Part shown: one piece after another, positions 40,846 to 49,925 of the stretch
Layout of the letters: every line of letters begins with the position of its first letter
Numbering within the stretch: the stretch's first letter is position 1
Assembly (NCBI GenBank): GCA_022843465.1
Contig: JALHNO010000002.1
Location: forward strand, 186,001-250,000
Direction of reading: 5' to 3'
DNA length: 64,000 nt
From: Pseudomonadota bacterium
Lineage (GTDB): Bacteria > Pseudomonadota > Gammaproteobacteria > Xanthomonadales > Ahniellaceae
The notes under the pieces: model-generated
What the model was told of the DNA's origin: nothing
Databases searched by the model: none
Seen by the model: the letters and a program-made list of their open reading frames with translations, nothing else
Translations under genes and position numbers: made by a program

Positions 40846-41681
40846 ACCCCGCCGCTATCGGACCGGTCCGGTTTCCAGAGCGCATTGTCTGCCTGACCGA
40901 AGAACCGACCGAAGTCCTCTACGCCCTGGGCGAGCAGGATCGCATCGTCGGCATTTCCGGCTTCACCGTGCGACCGCCACGCGCTCGCAAGGAGAAGCCG
41001 AGAGTGTCGGCGTTCACATCGGCACGCATCGGACGCATCCTCGACTTGCGCCCCGATCTGGTGATTGGCTTTTCCGATATCCAGGCTGACATCGCCGCAG
41101 AGCTGATCCGGGCGGGAGTGGAAGTGTGGATCAGCAATCACCGCACGGTTGCCGGGATACGCTCCTACATCCTGCGCCTTGGCGCCCTGGTCGGGGCAGG
41201 CGAGCGTGCTGCCGGCTACCTGGCAGAGATCGACCGCCACATCGCGTCAGTTTCTGCCCGTGCCCAGTCTCGTCCGCGGCGTCCGCGCGTCTATTTCGAG
41301 GAATGGGACGAGCCGATGATCAGCGGCATCTCATGGGTCTCCGAGTTGATCGGCATAGCCGGCGGCGACGATGTCTTTCCGGACCGCGCCAGTTCCGCGC
41401 TGGCACGGGGTCGGATTGTGGCGGATCCTGCCGAGGTCATTGCCGCAGCCCCGGACCTGATCCTGGGGTCCTGGTGTGGCAAGCGCTTTCGGCCGACACA
41501 GGTAAAGCAACGGTCGGGCTGGTCGAAGATTCCAGCCGTGTGTCACGATCACGTCGTCGAAATCGCGTCTCCGATCATCCTGCAGCCTGGTCCGGCGGCG
41601 TTGACCGCAGGCCTGAGCGCGATCGAGGCCGCCATCGAGCAAGTGTGCGCTGATCCGCAGTTCGGCATGCTTCATGCTTGA
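40842..41681 (+). CDS. BtuF/cobalamin-binding-like protein without signal peptide
   Basis: 279 residues with the helical-backbone substrate-binding fold of BtuF and FecB-type proteins: RIVCLTEEPTEVLYALGEQDRIVGISGF, read in parts, DLRPDLVIGFSDIQADIA, and the second-lobe segment SELIGIAGGDDVFPD. The GTG start at 40842 overlaps the pdxH stop (GTGA). The N-terminus has no hydrophobic signal sequence, and no ABC transporter genes are adjacent, so the protein is probably cytosolic and not a classical uptake component. Ligand unknown. Confidence 0.78.
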   Translation: MNPAAIGPVRFPERIVCLTEEPTEVLYALGEQDRIVGISGFTVRPPRARKEKPRVSAFTSARIGRILDLRPDLVIGFSDIQADIAAELIRAGVEVWISNHRTVAGIRSYILRLGALVGAGERAAGYLAEIDRHIASVSARAQSRPRRPRVYFEEWDEPMISGISWVSELIGIAGGDDVFPDRASSALARGRIVADPAEVIAAAPDLILGSWCGKRFRPTQVKQRSGWSKIPAVCHDHVVEIASPIILQPGPAALTAGLSAIEAAIEQVCADPQFGMLHA

Positions 41682-41742
41682 ACAGGCATGAACTCTTCCG
41701 GCTAAGCCGTTGGATAGCTTGCAAATCATTACCCGGACTCGC

Positions 41743-43305
41743 ATGCCATTGACGCCTGATTCCAGCGATTCAAGTCTTCTCGTCCGCCTTCATCAGGGCT
41801 GGACCCGGATGCTTTCGATCGCTGACGAGGGTCGCGATGCTCCGGAGGCGCTGCGCAGTCGACTGCTGCTGCTGTGTCTGATGCTGACCACGGCCAGTCT
41901 GGCTGTTCTGGTCATTGCCGAGTTGCTGTGGGGCGGCAGCGACCAATGGATATTTCTGTCAGGCATGATGCTGCTGATGATTGCCGCGACGTTCGACTAC
42001 ACGCGGGCAGGTCGCTACGCCTTCTACAGTCATATGCTGGTCGGCGGGCTGACCGCGCTGGTTGTTATCCTGATCATCGCCTCGGGCGGGCAGTCGCGGG
42101 CACCTCAGCTGAGCATTCCGACTTTGGCCATGGTGGCGGCGCTGCTGTTGCGGCCACGCGCCGTGATGCTGTGGGCAGGGCTGATGCTGGCCGCCCTGGT
42201 GTTGAGCTACCAGTTGCGCCAGAGCGGTGCGCCGGTGTACCTGCCGCTCAACCCGGTCTGGCTGGAAGGCGCCATCGAGCGTGTCGCCTCCGTGCTGATC
42301 GCGGTTTCCGTACTGCTGGGCTCCTGGTGCATCGGCCTGGTGGCACAGTGGCAGAAGCGCGTTCGCCTCGAGGCAGGGGCATTGAGCGAGGCGCGCCAAG
42401 CCCGACGCGACGCAGAGCAGCGTCTGGAGCAGTTTGTGGAGATGGCCTCGGCCTGGTTCTGGGAGACCGATGAGCAGCATCGCATGGTTTACCTCTCCGC
42501 CGGTTTCGAGAAGGCCACCGGCATTGCGCCGGCACATGCGCTGGGGCTGACGCCGGCCGAGGTCATGCGCATCCGCTATCCCAATGCTGCGGCTGCCGAG
42601 CCTACGATGCGACCGATGATCGAGCGTCGCGGATTCAAGGATCAGCTGCTGTCCTGGCACGAGCCGCTGACCGGGGTGCTCAATCACTATGCCAATTCGG
42701 CAGCGCCCATCTATGACGCTCAGGGTGCGTTTCGCGGTTTTCGCGGCCGCGTGATCAATATCAGCGAGCGCGCCGAGACCATCCGTCAGGTTCGCGAGAG
42801 CGTGCAGGGCGACTTTCTGACCGGCCTGATGAGTCGGCGCGGCATGCTGGAGGCGCTGGACCGTGCCCTGATCCGGCTGCGCGATGCCGACCAGAGCGGC
42901 TGGTGGATCCAGGTCGACCTCGATCGGTTTCACGAGATCAATACCCAGCTGAACTATGCCCAGGGTGATCGCTTCCTCAAGCGATTCGCCCGCTCGCTCG
43001 GCGAACTGGTGGGAAAACAGGACGCCCTGTCGCGTATCGACGGCGATGATTTTGGCATCCTGCTGCTGCAGGGAACCCGCGAAGACGTACAGCAACTCGC
43101 GGTCAACATCATGGCGATTGCGCGCGGTCTGCGCATGGAGTTTCTTGGAAATGAGGCCGGCACCGGCAGCGCGAGCATCGGAGCCGCCTGCATCTCACGG
43201 GCAACACCCACGGTCGCCGCCTTGCTCCAGATGACCGACGCCGCCTGCCAGCGTGCGCGCCACGAGGGTGGGGCACGACTGCATTTTGCCAGCGGTACGC
43301 AGTAG
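41743..43305 (+). CDS. Membrane PAS-GGDEF protein with degenerate GGDEF motif
   Basis: 520 residues. Six or so membrane helices fill about 40-205. A coiled coil (about 210-235) leads to a PAS domain (about 235-350, WFWETDEQHRMVYLSAGFE). The GGDEF domain (about 360-515) starts with DFLTGLMSRRGMLEAL and carries DGDDF (433-437) instead of GGDEF. The metal/substrate region DLDRFHEINTQ is partly kept. The first Gly and the Glu of GGDEF are replaced, so synthase activity is doubtful; a c-di-GMP or GTP sensing role is possible. ATG 41743 is preferred over TTG 41710. Confidence 0.85.
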   Translation: MPLTPDSSDSSLLVRLHQGWTRMLSIADEGRDAPEALRSRLLLLCLMLTTASLAVLVIAELLWGGSDQWIFLSGMMLLMIAATFDYTRAGRYAFYSHMLVGGLTALVVILIIASGGQSRAPQLSIPTLAMVAALLLRPRAVMLWAGLMLAALVLSYQLRQSGAPVYLPLNPVWLEGAIERVASVLIAVSVLLGSWCIGLVAQWQKRVRLEAGALSEARQARRDAEQRLEQFVEMASAWFWETDEQHRMVYLSAGFEKATGIAPAHALGLTPAEVMRIRYPNAAAAEPTMRPMIERRGFKDQLLSWHEPLTGVLNHYANSAAPIYDAQGAFRGFRGRVINISERAETIRQVRESVQGDFLTGLMSRRGMLEALDRALIRLRDADQSGWWIQVDLDRFHEINTQLNYAQGDRFLKRFARSLGELVGKQDALSRIDGDDFGILLLQGTREDVQQLAVNIMAIARGLRMEFLGNEAGTGSASIGAACISRATPTVAALLQMTDAACQRARHEGGARLHFASGTQ

Positions 43306-43316
43306 GGCTTCCGCGA

Positions 43317-44336
43317 TCAGGTACAGGCGGCACCGAGTTCGGCCACCTGGATCGCCATCGCGCCCGCCGCGCGGGCATGCTCGCTCGAGGCATTGCCCTG
43401 CTGCGCGCGCTTGAAGACACCCTGGGCAATCGCGGCAAGCCGGAAAAAATTGAAGGCGAGGTGGAACGCCCAGTTCTGCTGGGGCGCTGCGCCGGTGGCG
43501 TCAGCGTAGCGGTCGATGATGGCCTGCTCGGAAGGAATTCCCAGGACCTCGCGATCCATGCCGGCAAGTCCCGAGAGCACGGGGTTGCGCGGCAGTCGGA
43601 GCGCCATGCACAGATAGCCCAGATCGGCGTGCGGGTGACCCAGGGTCGACAGCTCCCAGTCCATCACTGCACGGACGCGGCTGTGATCGTCCGCAAACAT
43701 CAGATTGTCGAAGCGGAAATCGCCGTGCACCAGGGCGACCCGGCCATCGTCGGCGGGGCAGTGCGTTCCCAGCCAGCTGATCAGGTGCTCCATGGCCGGC
43801 ATGGCCTGGGTTTCGGATGCCCGGTATTGCTCGGTCCAGCGTCTGAGTTGCCGTTCGAAGTAGTTGCCGGGCTTGCCATAGTCGACCAGGCCATGTGCCT
43901 GCAGATCGACCTGGTGGATGGCCGCCAGGGTATCGATTGCCTGGTGATACAGCGCAGTACGCTGCGGCGGTTCGAGCGTCGGCAGGGCGGGATCCCAGTG
44001 CACGACACCCTCGACATACTCCATCAGGTAGAACATCGAACCGATTACGGAGTCGTCGCGACAGAGCAGCAGTGGACGTGCCACCGGCACGGCGCTTTGC
44101 TGCAGGGCAGCGAGCACGCGGTATTCGCGATCGACGGCATGCGCTGACGCCAGCAGACTGCCTTCCGGCTTGCGCCGAAGCACATAACGGCCGCGGTCGG
44201 TCTGCAGCAGATAGGTCGGGTTGGATTGCCCACCCTTGAACTTGCTGGCGCTCTGCAATGATCCGAGCTCAGGCGACTGTGCCTGCAGATAGTCGGACAG
44301 GGCCTGTGTCGGAAGTGCGTGAGGATCGGGGTTCAT
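43317..44336 (-). CDS. Aminoglycoside-phosphotransferase-like kinase, ACAD10/11 type
   Basis: 339 residues of the APH fold. ATP-binding strand YVLRRKP, the catalytic loop LVHGDFRFDNLMF (Asp as base), and the metal site VMDWELSTLGHPHADLGYL identify it. This subgroup is related to the kinase domain of ACAD10/11, which phosphorylates 4-hydroxy acyl-CoAs in breakdown of hydroxy fatty acids. Substrate not proven. It lies 31 bp after the histidine phosphatase. Confidence 0.85.
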   Translation of the reverse strand: MNPDPHALPTQALSDYLQAQSPELGSLQSASKFKGGQSNPTYLLQTDRGRYVLRRKPEGSLLASAHAVDREYRVLAALQQSAVPVARPLLLCRDDSVIGSMFYLMEYVEGVVHWDPALPTLEPPQRTALYHQAIDTLAAIHQVDLQAHGLVDYGKPGNYFERQLRRWTEQYRASETQAMPAMEHLISWLGTHCPADDGRVALVHGDFRFDNLMFADDHSRVRAVMDWELSTLGHPHADLGYLCMALRLPRNPVLSGLAGMDREVLGIPSEQAIIDRYADATGAAPQQNWAFHLAFNFFRLAAIAQGVFKRAQQGNASSEHARAAGAMAIQVAELGAACT

Positions 44337-44367
44337 GGGCCATCCTTGTGTCGGTGCTTGCCGCGCT

Positions 44368-45075
44368 TCAGAAGTGCGACCACAGCTGGCGTTGGCCGAG
44401 TTGTGACAGATGCGGCAGGGTGTTCCAGCTGTGCAGGCGCAGCGTATCGTCGCGCCAACTGAACTGGCTGATTGCGCTGTTCATCAGGCTGAGATTGAAA
44501 TCGATCGTGCGGCGATCACTGACTTCGAGCGCAGCCTGCGCCAGGCGGGCAATCACGCCGCCGGAACTGACCAGCAGAATGCGATCGCCGTGCTGTGCTT
44601 CGGCACGGATCCGTTCGTGGCCGCGCGCGACCCGCAATCCAAAAGCCCGCCAGCCTTCGGCCAGTCGATGCTCAAGCTCGGCATTGGCCCAGGATTGCAG
44701 CGCGCTGGAGAGGAACCTGGTCACGCCGATGCGATCCGACTTCTGCGGCATCTGCCCGCGATATTCCGGGTGATCGGGAAATTCACCGAGAAAGGCCTCG
44801 ATCACGGCACCATGGTCGAATTCGTTGAAGTCGACATCGACGCGGGCAGCGGGCAGGCTGCGCCCGGCTGCTTCGAATGCGCCTTCGATCGCGCTCAGCG
44901 TTTGCCAGTGGCGATGCATGCCGCCGCAAATCACCCGGTCGAAACCATGGTCGGGATCGGCTGCCAGATAGGCGCCGAGCAGGCGCGCCTGCTCCTCACC
45001 GCGTGCCGACAACAGATCGTAATGGTCGGCATCGAAGGATGCCTGGGCATGGCGGATCGCATACAGGCTGCTCAA
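44368..45075 (-). CDS. Histidine phosphatase superfamily protein
   Basis: 235 residues. RHAQASF at the N-terminus is the RHG-like motif with the phosphorylated His (Gln replaces Gly), and VSSGGVIARL carries the second His position as Ser-Gly-Gly, a variant. The start is TTG at 45075 with AGGA 8 bp upstream, overlapping the yggT stop. Such proteins act on small phosphoesters or proteins; substrate unknown. Confidence 0.82.
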   Translation of the reverse strand: MSSLYAIRHAQASFDADHYDLLSARGEEQARLLGAYLAADPDHGFDRVICGGMHRHWQTLSAIEGAFEAAGRSLPAARVDVDFNEFDHGAVIEAFLGEFPDHPEYRGQMPQKSDRIGVTRFLSSALQSWANAELEHRLAEGWRAFGLRVARGHERIRAEAQHGDRILLVSSGGVIARLAQAALEVSDRRTIDFNLSLMNSAISQFSWRDDTLRLHSWNTLPHLSQLGQRQLWSHF

Positions 45076-45085
45076 GGCGGGATTC

Positions 45086-45649
45086 CTAGAACAGGGGGCC
45101 GGCGAACTGCACGTAGGTCAGCGAATACTGGATCAACCGGATCAGCAGTACCGCCCACAGTGGTGACAGATCGATGCCCTGGAAGTGTGGTGGCAAGCGG
45201 CGAAAATGGCGCAGGACGGGATGCGTCAGGGTGATCAGCAACTCGACCAGTGGATTGCTGCGGTCGGGTCCGAACAGGCTCATGATCGCGGTGATCAGGA
45301 TGGCCCAGAAGTACAGGCTCAGCACGGTATGCACCAGGGTGGCGGTGCCATACCAGAGGATCGCAAACGGCGACAAGGGAACGCCGATCAGCCACAGCAC
45401 CACGGCGGTGATCAGCAATGCGAGCAGCCATGCAAGCACGACGCCGGACATGCTGACCGAGCGCCAGTTGGGGATGATGCGACCCAGGGGCACCAGCACC
45501 GGATTGGTGATCTGGTAGATCAGCTGACACAGGGGGTTGCGAAAGCGCGCGCCCGACAGCGGCAGCACGATGCGCAGTATGACGATGCCGAGGATGATGC
45601 CCGAGATCGCCTGCAGGATGATCAGGCCGGCGCCGCTGAAGTAACCCAT
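45086..45649 (-). CDS. yggT: YggT family membrane protein
   Basis: 187 residues with two YggT units, each of about two helices. The conserved phrases are LCQLIYQITNPVLVPLGRIIPNW and LVELLITLTHPVLRHFRRLPPH, read in parts. Role unclear; linked to osmotic stress and cell shape in other bacteria. One base separates it from proC. Confidence 0.88.
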   Translation of the reverse strand: MGYFSGAGLIILQAISGIILGIVILRIVLPLSGARFRNPLCQLIYQITNPVLVPLGRIIPNWRSVSMSGVVLAWLLALLITAVVLWLIGVPLSPFAILWYGTATLVHTVLSLYFWAILITAIMSLFGPDRSNPLVELLITLTHPVLRHFRRLPPHFQGIDLSPLWAVLLIRLIQYSLTYVQFAGPLF

Positions 45650-45650
45650 C

Positions 45651-46469
45651 TCAGCCCCCGAACTCGGCGGCGAGTTGGCGGCCGCGTTCGGTGGCGCTAT
45701 GGATCGCGGCCGCGACCGTTTCGCGCAATCCGCGTGCTTCGAAGGTCTCCACTGCGGCTTGCGTGGTGCCGTTGGGCGAGGTCACCCGACGCCGCAGTTC
45801 GCCCGGTGCATCGCTGCCTTCTCGGGCCATGCGCGCGGCACCGAGCGCAGTTTGCAGCACGAGGGCACGGGCATCGTCGGGGTCCAGCCCTTCTGCTACA
45901 GCGGCCTCGATCATGGCTTCCATCAGCAGGAAGAAGTAGGCGGGTCCGCTGCCGGAAACCGCGGTGACTGCATCCATCAAGGCCTCGTCGGCGATCCACC
46001 GGGTGTCGCCAACGGCGCCCATGATTTCGGCCGCGAGCCTGCGCTGCTCAGCGCTGACTGCCGGGTTTGCGTGCAGTCCGCAGGCGCCCGCGGAGATCAG
46101 GGCCGGAGTATTGGGCATTGCCCGCACCAGGGCTGCCGAGGCGCCGAGCCAGCGACTGTAATGGGCATGACTGATGCCTGCCGCGATCGACAGGTAGAGC
46201 GGACCTGGCACCGTGGCGAGTTCGGCCAGCTGGCCGCACACTGCGGCCATGACCTGGGGCTTCACCGCCAGCACGATGACATCGGCAGATCGTGCCGCAG
46301 CAGCGCTGCTGTCGTGAACCGCGACGCCGAAATCGGCGCGCAGGGCATCGCGGAGCTCGGCCACCGGTTCCACCACACGGATGTGCTGTGCCTGGTGTCC
46401 GCGCGCAATCAATCCGCCGATCAGACTGCGTGCCATGTTGCCACCACCGATGAAACAAATTGTCGTCAT
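45651..46469 (-). CDS. proC: Pyrroline-5-carboxylate reductase
   Basis: 272 residues. The Rossmann motif FIGGGNMARSLIGGL is at the N-terminus, VLAVKPQVM is the next family strand, and DAVTAVSGSGPAYFFLLMEAM is the ProC signature. Last step of proline synthesis, NAD(P)H-dependent. ATG 46469 begins just before the Rossmann strand; longer upstream frames are not supported. The 237-bp gap to yggS shows no further gene. Confidence 0.96.
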   Translation of the reverse strand: MTTICFIGGGNMARSLIGGLIARGHQAQHIRVVEPVAELRDALRADFGVAVHDSSAAAARSADVIVLAVKPQVMAAVCGQLAELATVPGPLYLSIAAGISHAHYSRWLGASAALVRAMPNTPALISAGACGLHANPAVSAEQRRLAAEIMGAVGDTRWIADEALMDAVTAVSGSGPAYFFLLMEAMIEAAVAEGLDPDDARALVLQTALGAARMAREGSDAPGELRRRVTSPNGTTQAAVETFEARGLRETVAAAIHSATERGRQLAAEFGG

Positions 46470-46706
46470 GCCTGGTTCTGCCTGCTTGTGTTGCCTGGTC
46501 AGGGCGAGTTTCCGATTCAACAGTATGCGGCGGTCGGCGGCGAACGGGAAGGGTGGTCGGGTCGGTGTCTGCCGAATCACCGGTGTGCAGCGGGCACCAG
46601 AGTCCGTGCAAGCAGGTTTTCGCTCGTAGCGATCCGTCCTCCAGCAGCTGACGGCCGGGTCACTGCGGCAATCCGGCCGGCGGAGCTGCGCGCGCTGGCC
46701 AGCCGC

Positions 46707-47378
46707 TCAGACTTGCCGGGTCTGGCGCGCTCCAAACAGCGCAGAACCCACACGTACCATGCTGGCACCCTCGGCAATGGCCAGTTCGAAGTCCTCCGAC
46801 ATCCCCATCGACAGCGTGTCGACACTGTCGTGCTGCTGGCGCAGATCTTCGAACAACTGGCGCATCCGGCGGAAGTCCGCGCGCCGTCGGTCCTGATCCG
46901 GCCACGGTGCTGGAATCGCCATCAGGCCGCGCAGTCGCAGCGAGGCCGCGGCGGAGATCGCGTCCACGAGCGCAGGCAGTTCCGCCAGCTTGCAGCCGGA
47001 CTTGCTGGCTTCGTCACCTATGTTTACCTGGATCAGCACATTCAACGCTGGCCGATCAGCGGGGCGCGCCTTGGCCAGAAGTGCAACCAGTTTCAGCCGA
47101 TCCAGGGACTGCACCCAGTCGAACAACTGCGCCGCCTCTCGACACTTGTTGGACTGCAAGGGACCGATCAGATGCCATTCCAGCGCAAGCCCCGCCAGCG
47201 CAACCTGCTTGGCTGCAGCTTCCTGGACATAATTCTCGCCGAAGGCGCGCTGACCGAGTTCCGCGAGCTGCCGGACCGCCGCCGCCGACTGCAGCTTGCT
47301 GACCGCCACCAATTCGACTTTGCGACCGCCGGCAGCGTGCTCGATATCGGCCCTGATTCGCGCCAGTTGCCGGCTCAT
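46707..47378 (-). CDS. yggS: PLP homeostasis protein, YggS/PLPBP family
   Basis: 223 residues. PLP-binding Lys28 is in VAVSKLQ. FGENYVQEA, WHLIGPLQSNK and LSMGMSEDFELAIAEGASMVRVG, read in parts, are family landmarks. It binds PLP without catalysis and affects vitamin B6 and amino-acid balance. Divergent from pilT, the order yggS/pilT/pilU being common in gammaproteobacteria. Confidence 0.95.
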   Translation of the reverse strand: MSRQLARIRADIEHAAGGRKVELVAVSKLQSAAAVRQLAELGQRAFGENYVQEAAAKQVALAGLALEWHLIGPLQSNKCREAAQLFDWVQSLDRLKLVALLAKARPADRPALNVLIQVNIGDEASKSGCKLAELPALVDAISAAASLRLRGLMAIPAPWPDQDRRRADFRRMRQLFEDLRQQHDSVDTLSMGMSEDFELAIAEGASMVRVGSALFGARQTRQV

Positions 47379-47399
47379 GGCAGTGCTTCCGGGGGCTGC

Positions 47400-47426
47400 T
47401 TGCGTGACGGACAATCGGGCTATACT
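47400..47426 (+). promoter_or_regulatory. Possible pilT promoter
   Basis: TATACT (47421-47426) is a good -10. TTGCGT (47400-47405) is a partial -35 but only 15 bp away. About 85 bp precede the pilT start. Confidence 0.3.
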
Positions 47427-47512
47427 CGGCGTGAACCCGTGCTGGGTCGGGCCCTGCATTCTAGCGGTATCGCGGTGCCCGTCGCAGAACATCATCGACA
47501 TCGGAGCCGTGC

Positions 47513-48550
47513 ATGGATATCGCTGAGCTGCTTGCTTTTTCGGTCAAGAACAAGGCCTCCGATCTGCATCTCTCCGCGGGCTTGCCGCCGATGATCCGCG
47601 TGGATGGCGATGTCCGCCGCATCAATGTGCCGGCGCTCGACCACAAATCGGTGCACTCGCTGGTGTACGACATCATGTCGGACAAGCAGCGTCGCGACTA
47701 CGAAGAGTTTCTCGAATGCGATTTCTCCTTCGAGATTCCGGGACTGGCACGATTCCGCGTCAATGCCTTCAACCAGAATCGCGGCGCTGGCGCGGTGTTC
47801 CGGACCATTCCCAGCCAGATCCTGACCCTGGAAGATCTCGCTGCGCCCAAGGTGTTCAAGGAACTGATCGATCAGCCACAGGGGCTGGTACTGGTGACCG
47901 GGCCGACCGGTTCCGGCAAGTCGACGACGCTTGCGGGCATGATCGATCACATCAACAAGAATGAATATGGACACATCCTCACCATCGAGGATCCGATCGA
48001 GTTTGTGCACACTGCACAGAAGTGTCTGATCAACCAGCGTGAAGTGCATCGTGATACGCACGGGTTCAACGAGGCGCTGCGTTCCGCGCTGCGCGAGGAT
48101 CCCGACATCATTCTGGTGGGCGAGATGCGCGATATGGAAACCATTCGCCTGGCGCTGACCGCCGCCGAGACCGGACATCTGGTGTTCGGTACCCTGCATA
48201 CCTCCTCGGCGGCCAAGACCATCGACCGCATCATCGACGTGTTTCCGGCCGGCGAAAAGCCGATGGTGCGCTCGATGCTTTCGGAGTCGCTGCGCGCGGT
48301 GATTTCACAGTCGCTGCTGAAGAAGGTCGGCGGTGGACGGGTGGCGGCGCATGAGATCATGGTCGGCATCCCCGCCATCCGCAACCTGATCCGCGAAGAC
48401 AAGGTCGCGCAGATGTACTCGTCGATCCAGACCGGCGCCCAGTACGGTATGCAGACGCTCGATCAGTGTCTGCAGGATCTGGTCAAGCGCGGCCTGATCA
48501 CCCGTTCGCAGGCGAGCACATATGCCAAGGACAAGCGTATATTCGAGTAG
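47513..48550 (+). CDS. pilT: Type IV pilus retraction ATPase PilT
   Basis: 345 residues, typical for PilT. Walker A GPTGSGKST is at 130-138 and Walker B includes the catalytic Glu204 in LVGEMRD. The AIRNLIRE motif near residue 285, needed for retraction, is intact. GGAG lies 8 bp before the ATG. A hexameric motor that depolymerises pilin and drives twitching; its regulators are at 54.5 kb onwards. Confidence 0.98.
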   Translation: MDIAELLAFSVKNKASDLHLSAGLPPMIRVDGDVRRINVPALDHKSVHSLVYDIMSDKQRRDYEEFLECDFSFEIPGLARFRVNAFNQNRGAGAVFRTIPSQILTLEDLAAPKVFKELIDQPQGLVLVTGPTGSGKSTTLAGMIDHINKNEYGHILTIEDPIEFVHTAQKCLINQREVHRDTHGFNEALRSALREDPDIILVGEMRDMETIRLALTAAETGHLVFGTLHTSSAAKTIDRIIDVFPAGEKPMVRSMLSESLRAVISQSLLKKVGGGRVAAHEIMVGIPAIRNLIREDKVAQMYSSIQTGAQYGMQTLDQCLQDLVKRGLITRSQASTYAKDKRIFE

Positions 48551-48641
48551 CCGCCCGGGTTGAAGACCCGTTCACGTTACTCGCTTCGCGTTCGCCTCAT
48601 GATCGGGCGCAGTGACATTGCCATCCATTGAGGGCCATTCG

Positions 48642-49769
48642 ATGAGCAGCGTAGACTTCACCTCTTTCCTCAAGTTGATGGTGCACAAGAAGGCATCCGA
48701 TCTGTTCATCACCGCCGGCATTCCGCCCTCGATGAAGGTCAATGGTCGCGTCGCCCCGATCACCCAGTCGCCGCTGACACCGCAGCAGAGCCGCGACATG
48801 GTGCTCAACGTGATGACGCCATCGCAGCGAGAAGAATTCGAGAAAACCCACGAGTGCCAGTTCGCGATTTCGCTGCAGGGTGTCGGTCGATTCCGCGTCA
48901 GCTGTTTCTACCAGCGCAATCAGGTCGGCATGGTGCTGCGCCGAATCGAGACCAAGATTCCCTCGGTGGAAGAGCTCAGCCTGCCGCCGGTGATCAAGAC
49001 TCTGGCGATGACCAAGCGCGGCTTGATCATGTTCGTCGGCGCCACCGGTACCGGCAAGTCAACCTCGCTGGCTGCGATGATCGGTTACCGCAACCAGAAC
49101 TCGACCGGTCACATCATCACGATCGAGGATCCGATCGAATTCGTGCACAAGCACGAGGGCTGCATCATTACCCAGCGCGAGGTCGGCATCGACACCGACT
49201 CCTGGGAGAACGCGCTGAAGAACACCTTGCGCCAGGCCCCCGACGTCATCCTGATCGGTGAGGTGCGTACGCGCGAGACCATGGAGCATGCCATTGCCTT
49301 CGCCGAAACCGGTCATCTCTGTCTGTGTACCTTGCATGCCAACAATGCCAACCAGGCACTGGACCGCGTGCTGCATTTTTTCCCGGAAGACCGCCGGCCG
49401 CAGTTGCTGATGGACCTGTCGCTGAATCTGAAGGGCGTGGTCGCGCAGCAGTTGATCCCGACACCCGATGGCAAGGCACGTCGGGTCGCGATGGAAGTGC
49501 TGCTCGGCACTCCGCTGGTGCAGGACTACATCCGCGACGGCGAGGTCCACAAGCTCAAGGAGGTCATGAAGGAGTCGACCAACCTGGGGATGCGCACGTT
49601 TGATCAGAGCCTTTTCGAGCTCTATCAGGCCGGCGAAATCAGTTACGAAGACGCGCTCCGGCATGCCGATTCGGCCAACGAAGTCCGCCTCAAGATCAAG
49701 CTCGCCCAGGGCGGCGATGCCCATACCCTTTCGCAGGGTCTCGATGGTGTGGAACTGATCGAGCAGTAG
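48642..49769 (+). CDS. pilU: Type IV pilus retraction ATPase PilU
   Basis: 375 residues. Walker A GATGTGKST is at 133-141 and Walker B is VILIGEVRTRETM. It lacks the AIRNLIRE motif of PilT and has the longer C-terminal tail (LAQGGDAHTLSQGL) typical of PilU. It works with PilT as an accessory retraction motor. ATG 48642 has GAGGG upstream; it lies 91 bp after pilT. Confidence 0.96.
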   Translation: MSSVDFTSFLKLMVHKKASDLFITAGIPPSMKVNGRVAPITQSPLTPQQSRDMVLNVMTPSQREEFEKTHECQFAISLQGVGRFRVSCFYQRNQVGMVLRRIETKIPSVEELSLPPVIKTLAMTKRGLIMFVGATGTGKSTSLAAMIGYRNQNSTGHIITIEDPIEFVHKHEGCIITQREVGIDTDSWENALKNTLRQAPDVILIGEVRTRETMEHAIAFAETGHLCLCTLHANNANQALDRVLHFFPEDRRPQLLMDLSLNLKGVVAQQLIPTPDGKARRVAMEVLLGTPLVQDYIRDGEVHKLKEVMKESTNLGMRTFDQSLFELYQAGEISYEDALRHADSANEVRLKIKLAQGGDAHTLSQGLDGVELIEQ

Positions 49770-49880
49770 TCAGTTCTCTGCAATCCTGGTCCGGCCTGAC
49801 GTCAGCGCGATCTGGGCCGGATTCCGCGGTGATGCCCGGCCGTCAAAGCGTGCCTGTGCAGGGCATCTCTGTGAGATGTC

Positions 49881-49909
49881 GCCCTGACGCCGCCGGAATC
49901 GGTCAGGGC
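49881..49909. terminator. Hairpin between pilU and pyrB
   Basis: GCCCTGAC (49881-49888) and GTCAGGGC (49902-49909) form an 8-bp stem with a 13-nt loop in the gap between these convergent genes. No U tract. Confidence 0.3.
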
Positions 49910-49925
49910 ACGGCGTCGAGCTGCC

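Noticed and set aside
41959-43095. Open frame of 378 codons antisense to the GGDEF gene
   Set aside because: No signature, and the plus-strand PAS-GGDEF protein is well supported.
45675-47594. Open frame of 639 codons antisense to proC and yggS and running into pilT
   Set aside because: Covers three certain genes; composition typical of GC shadow frames.
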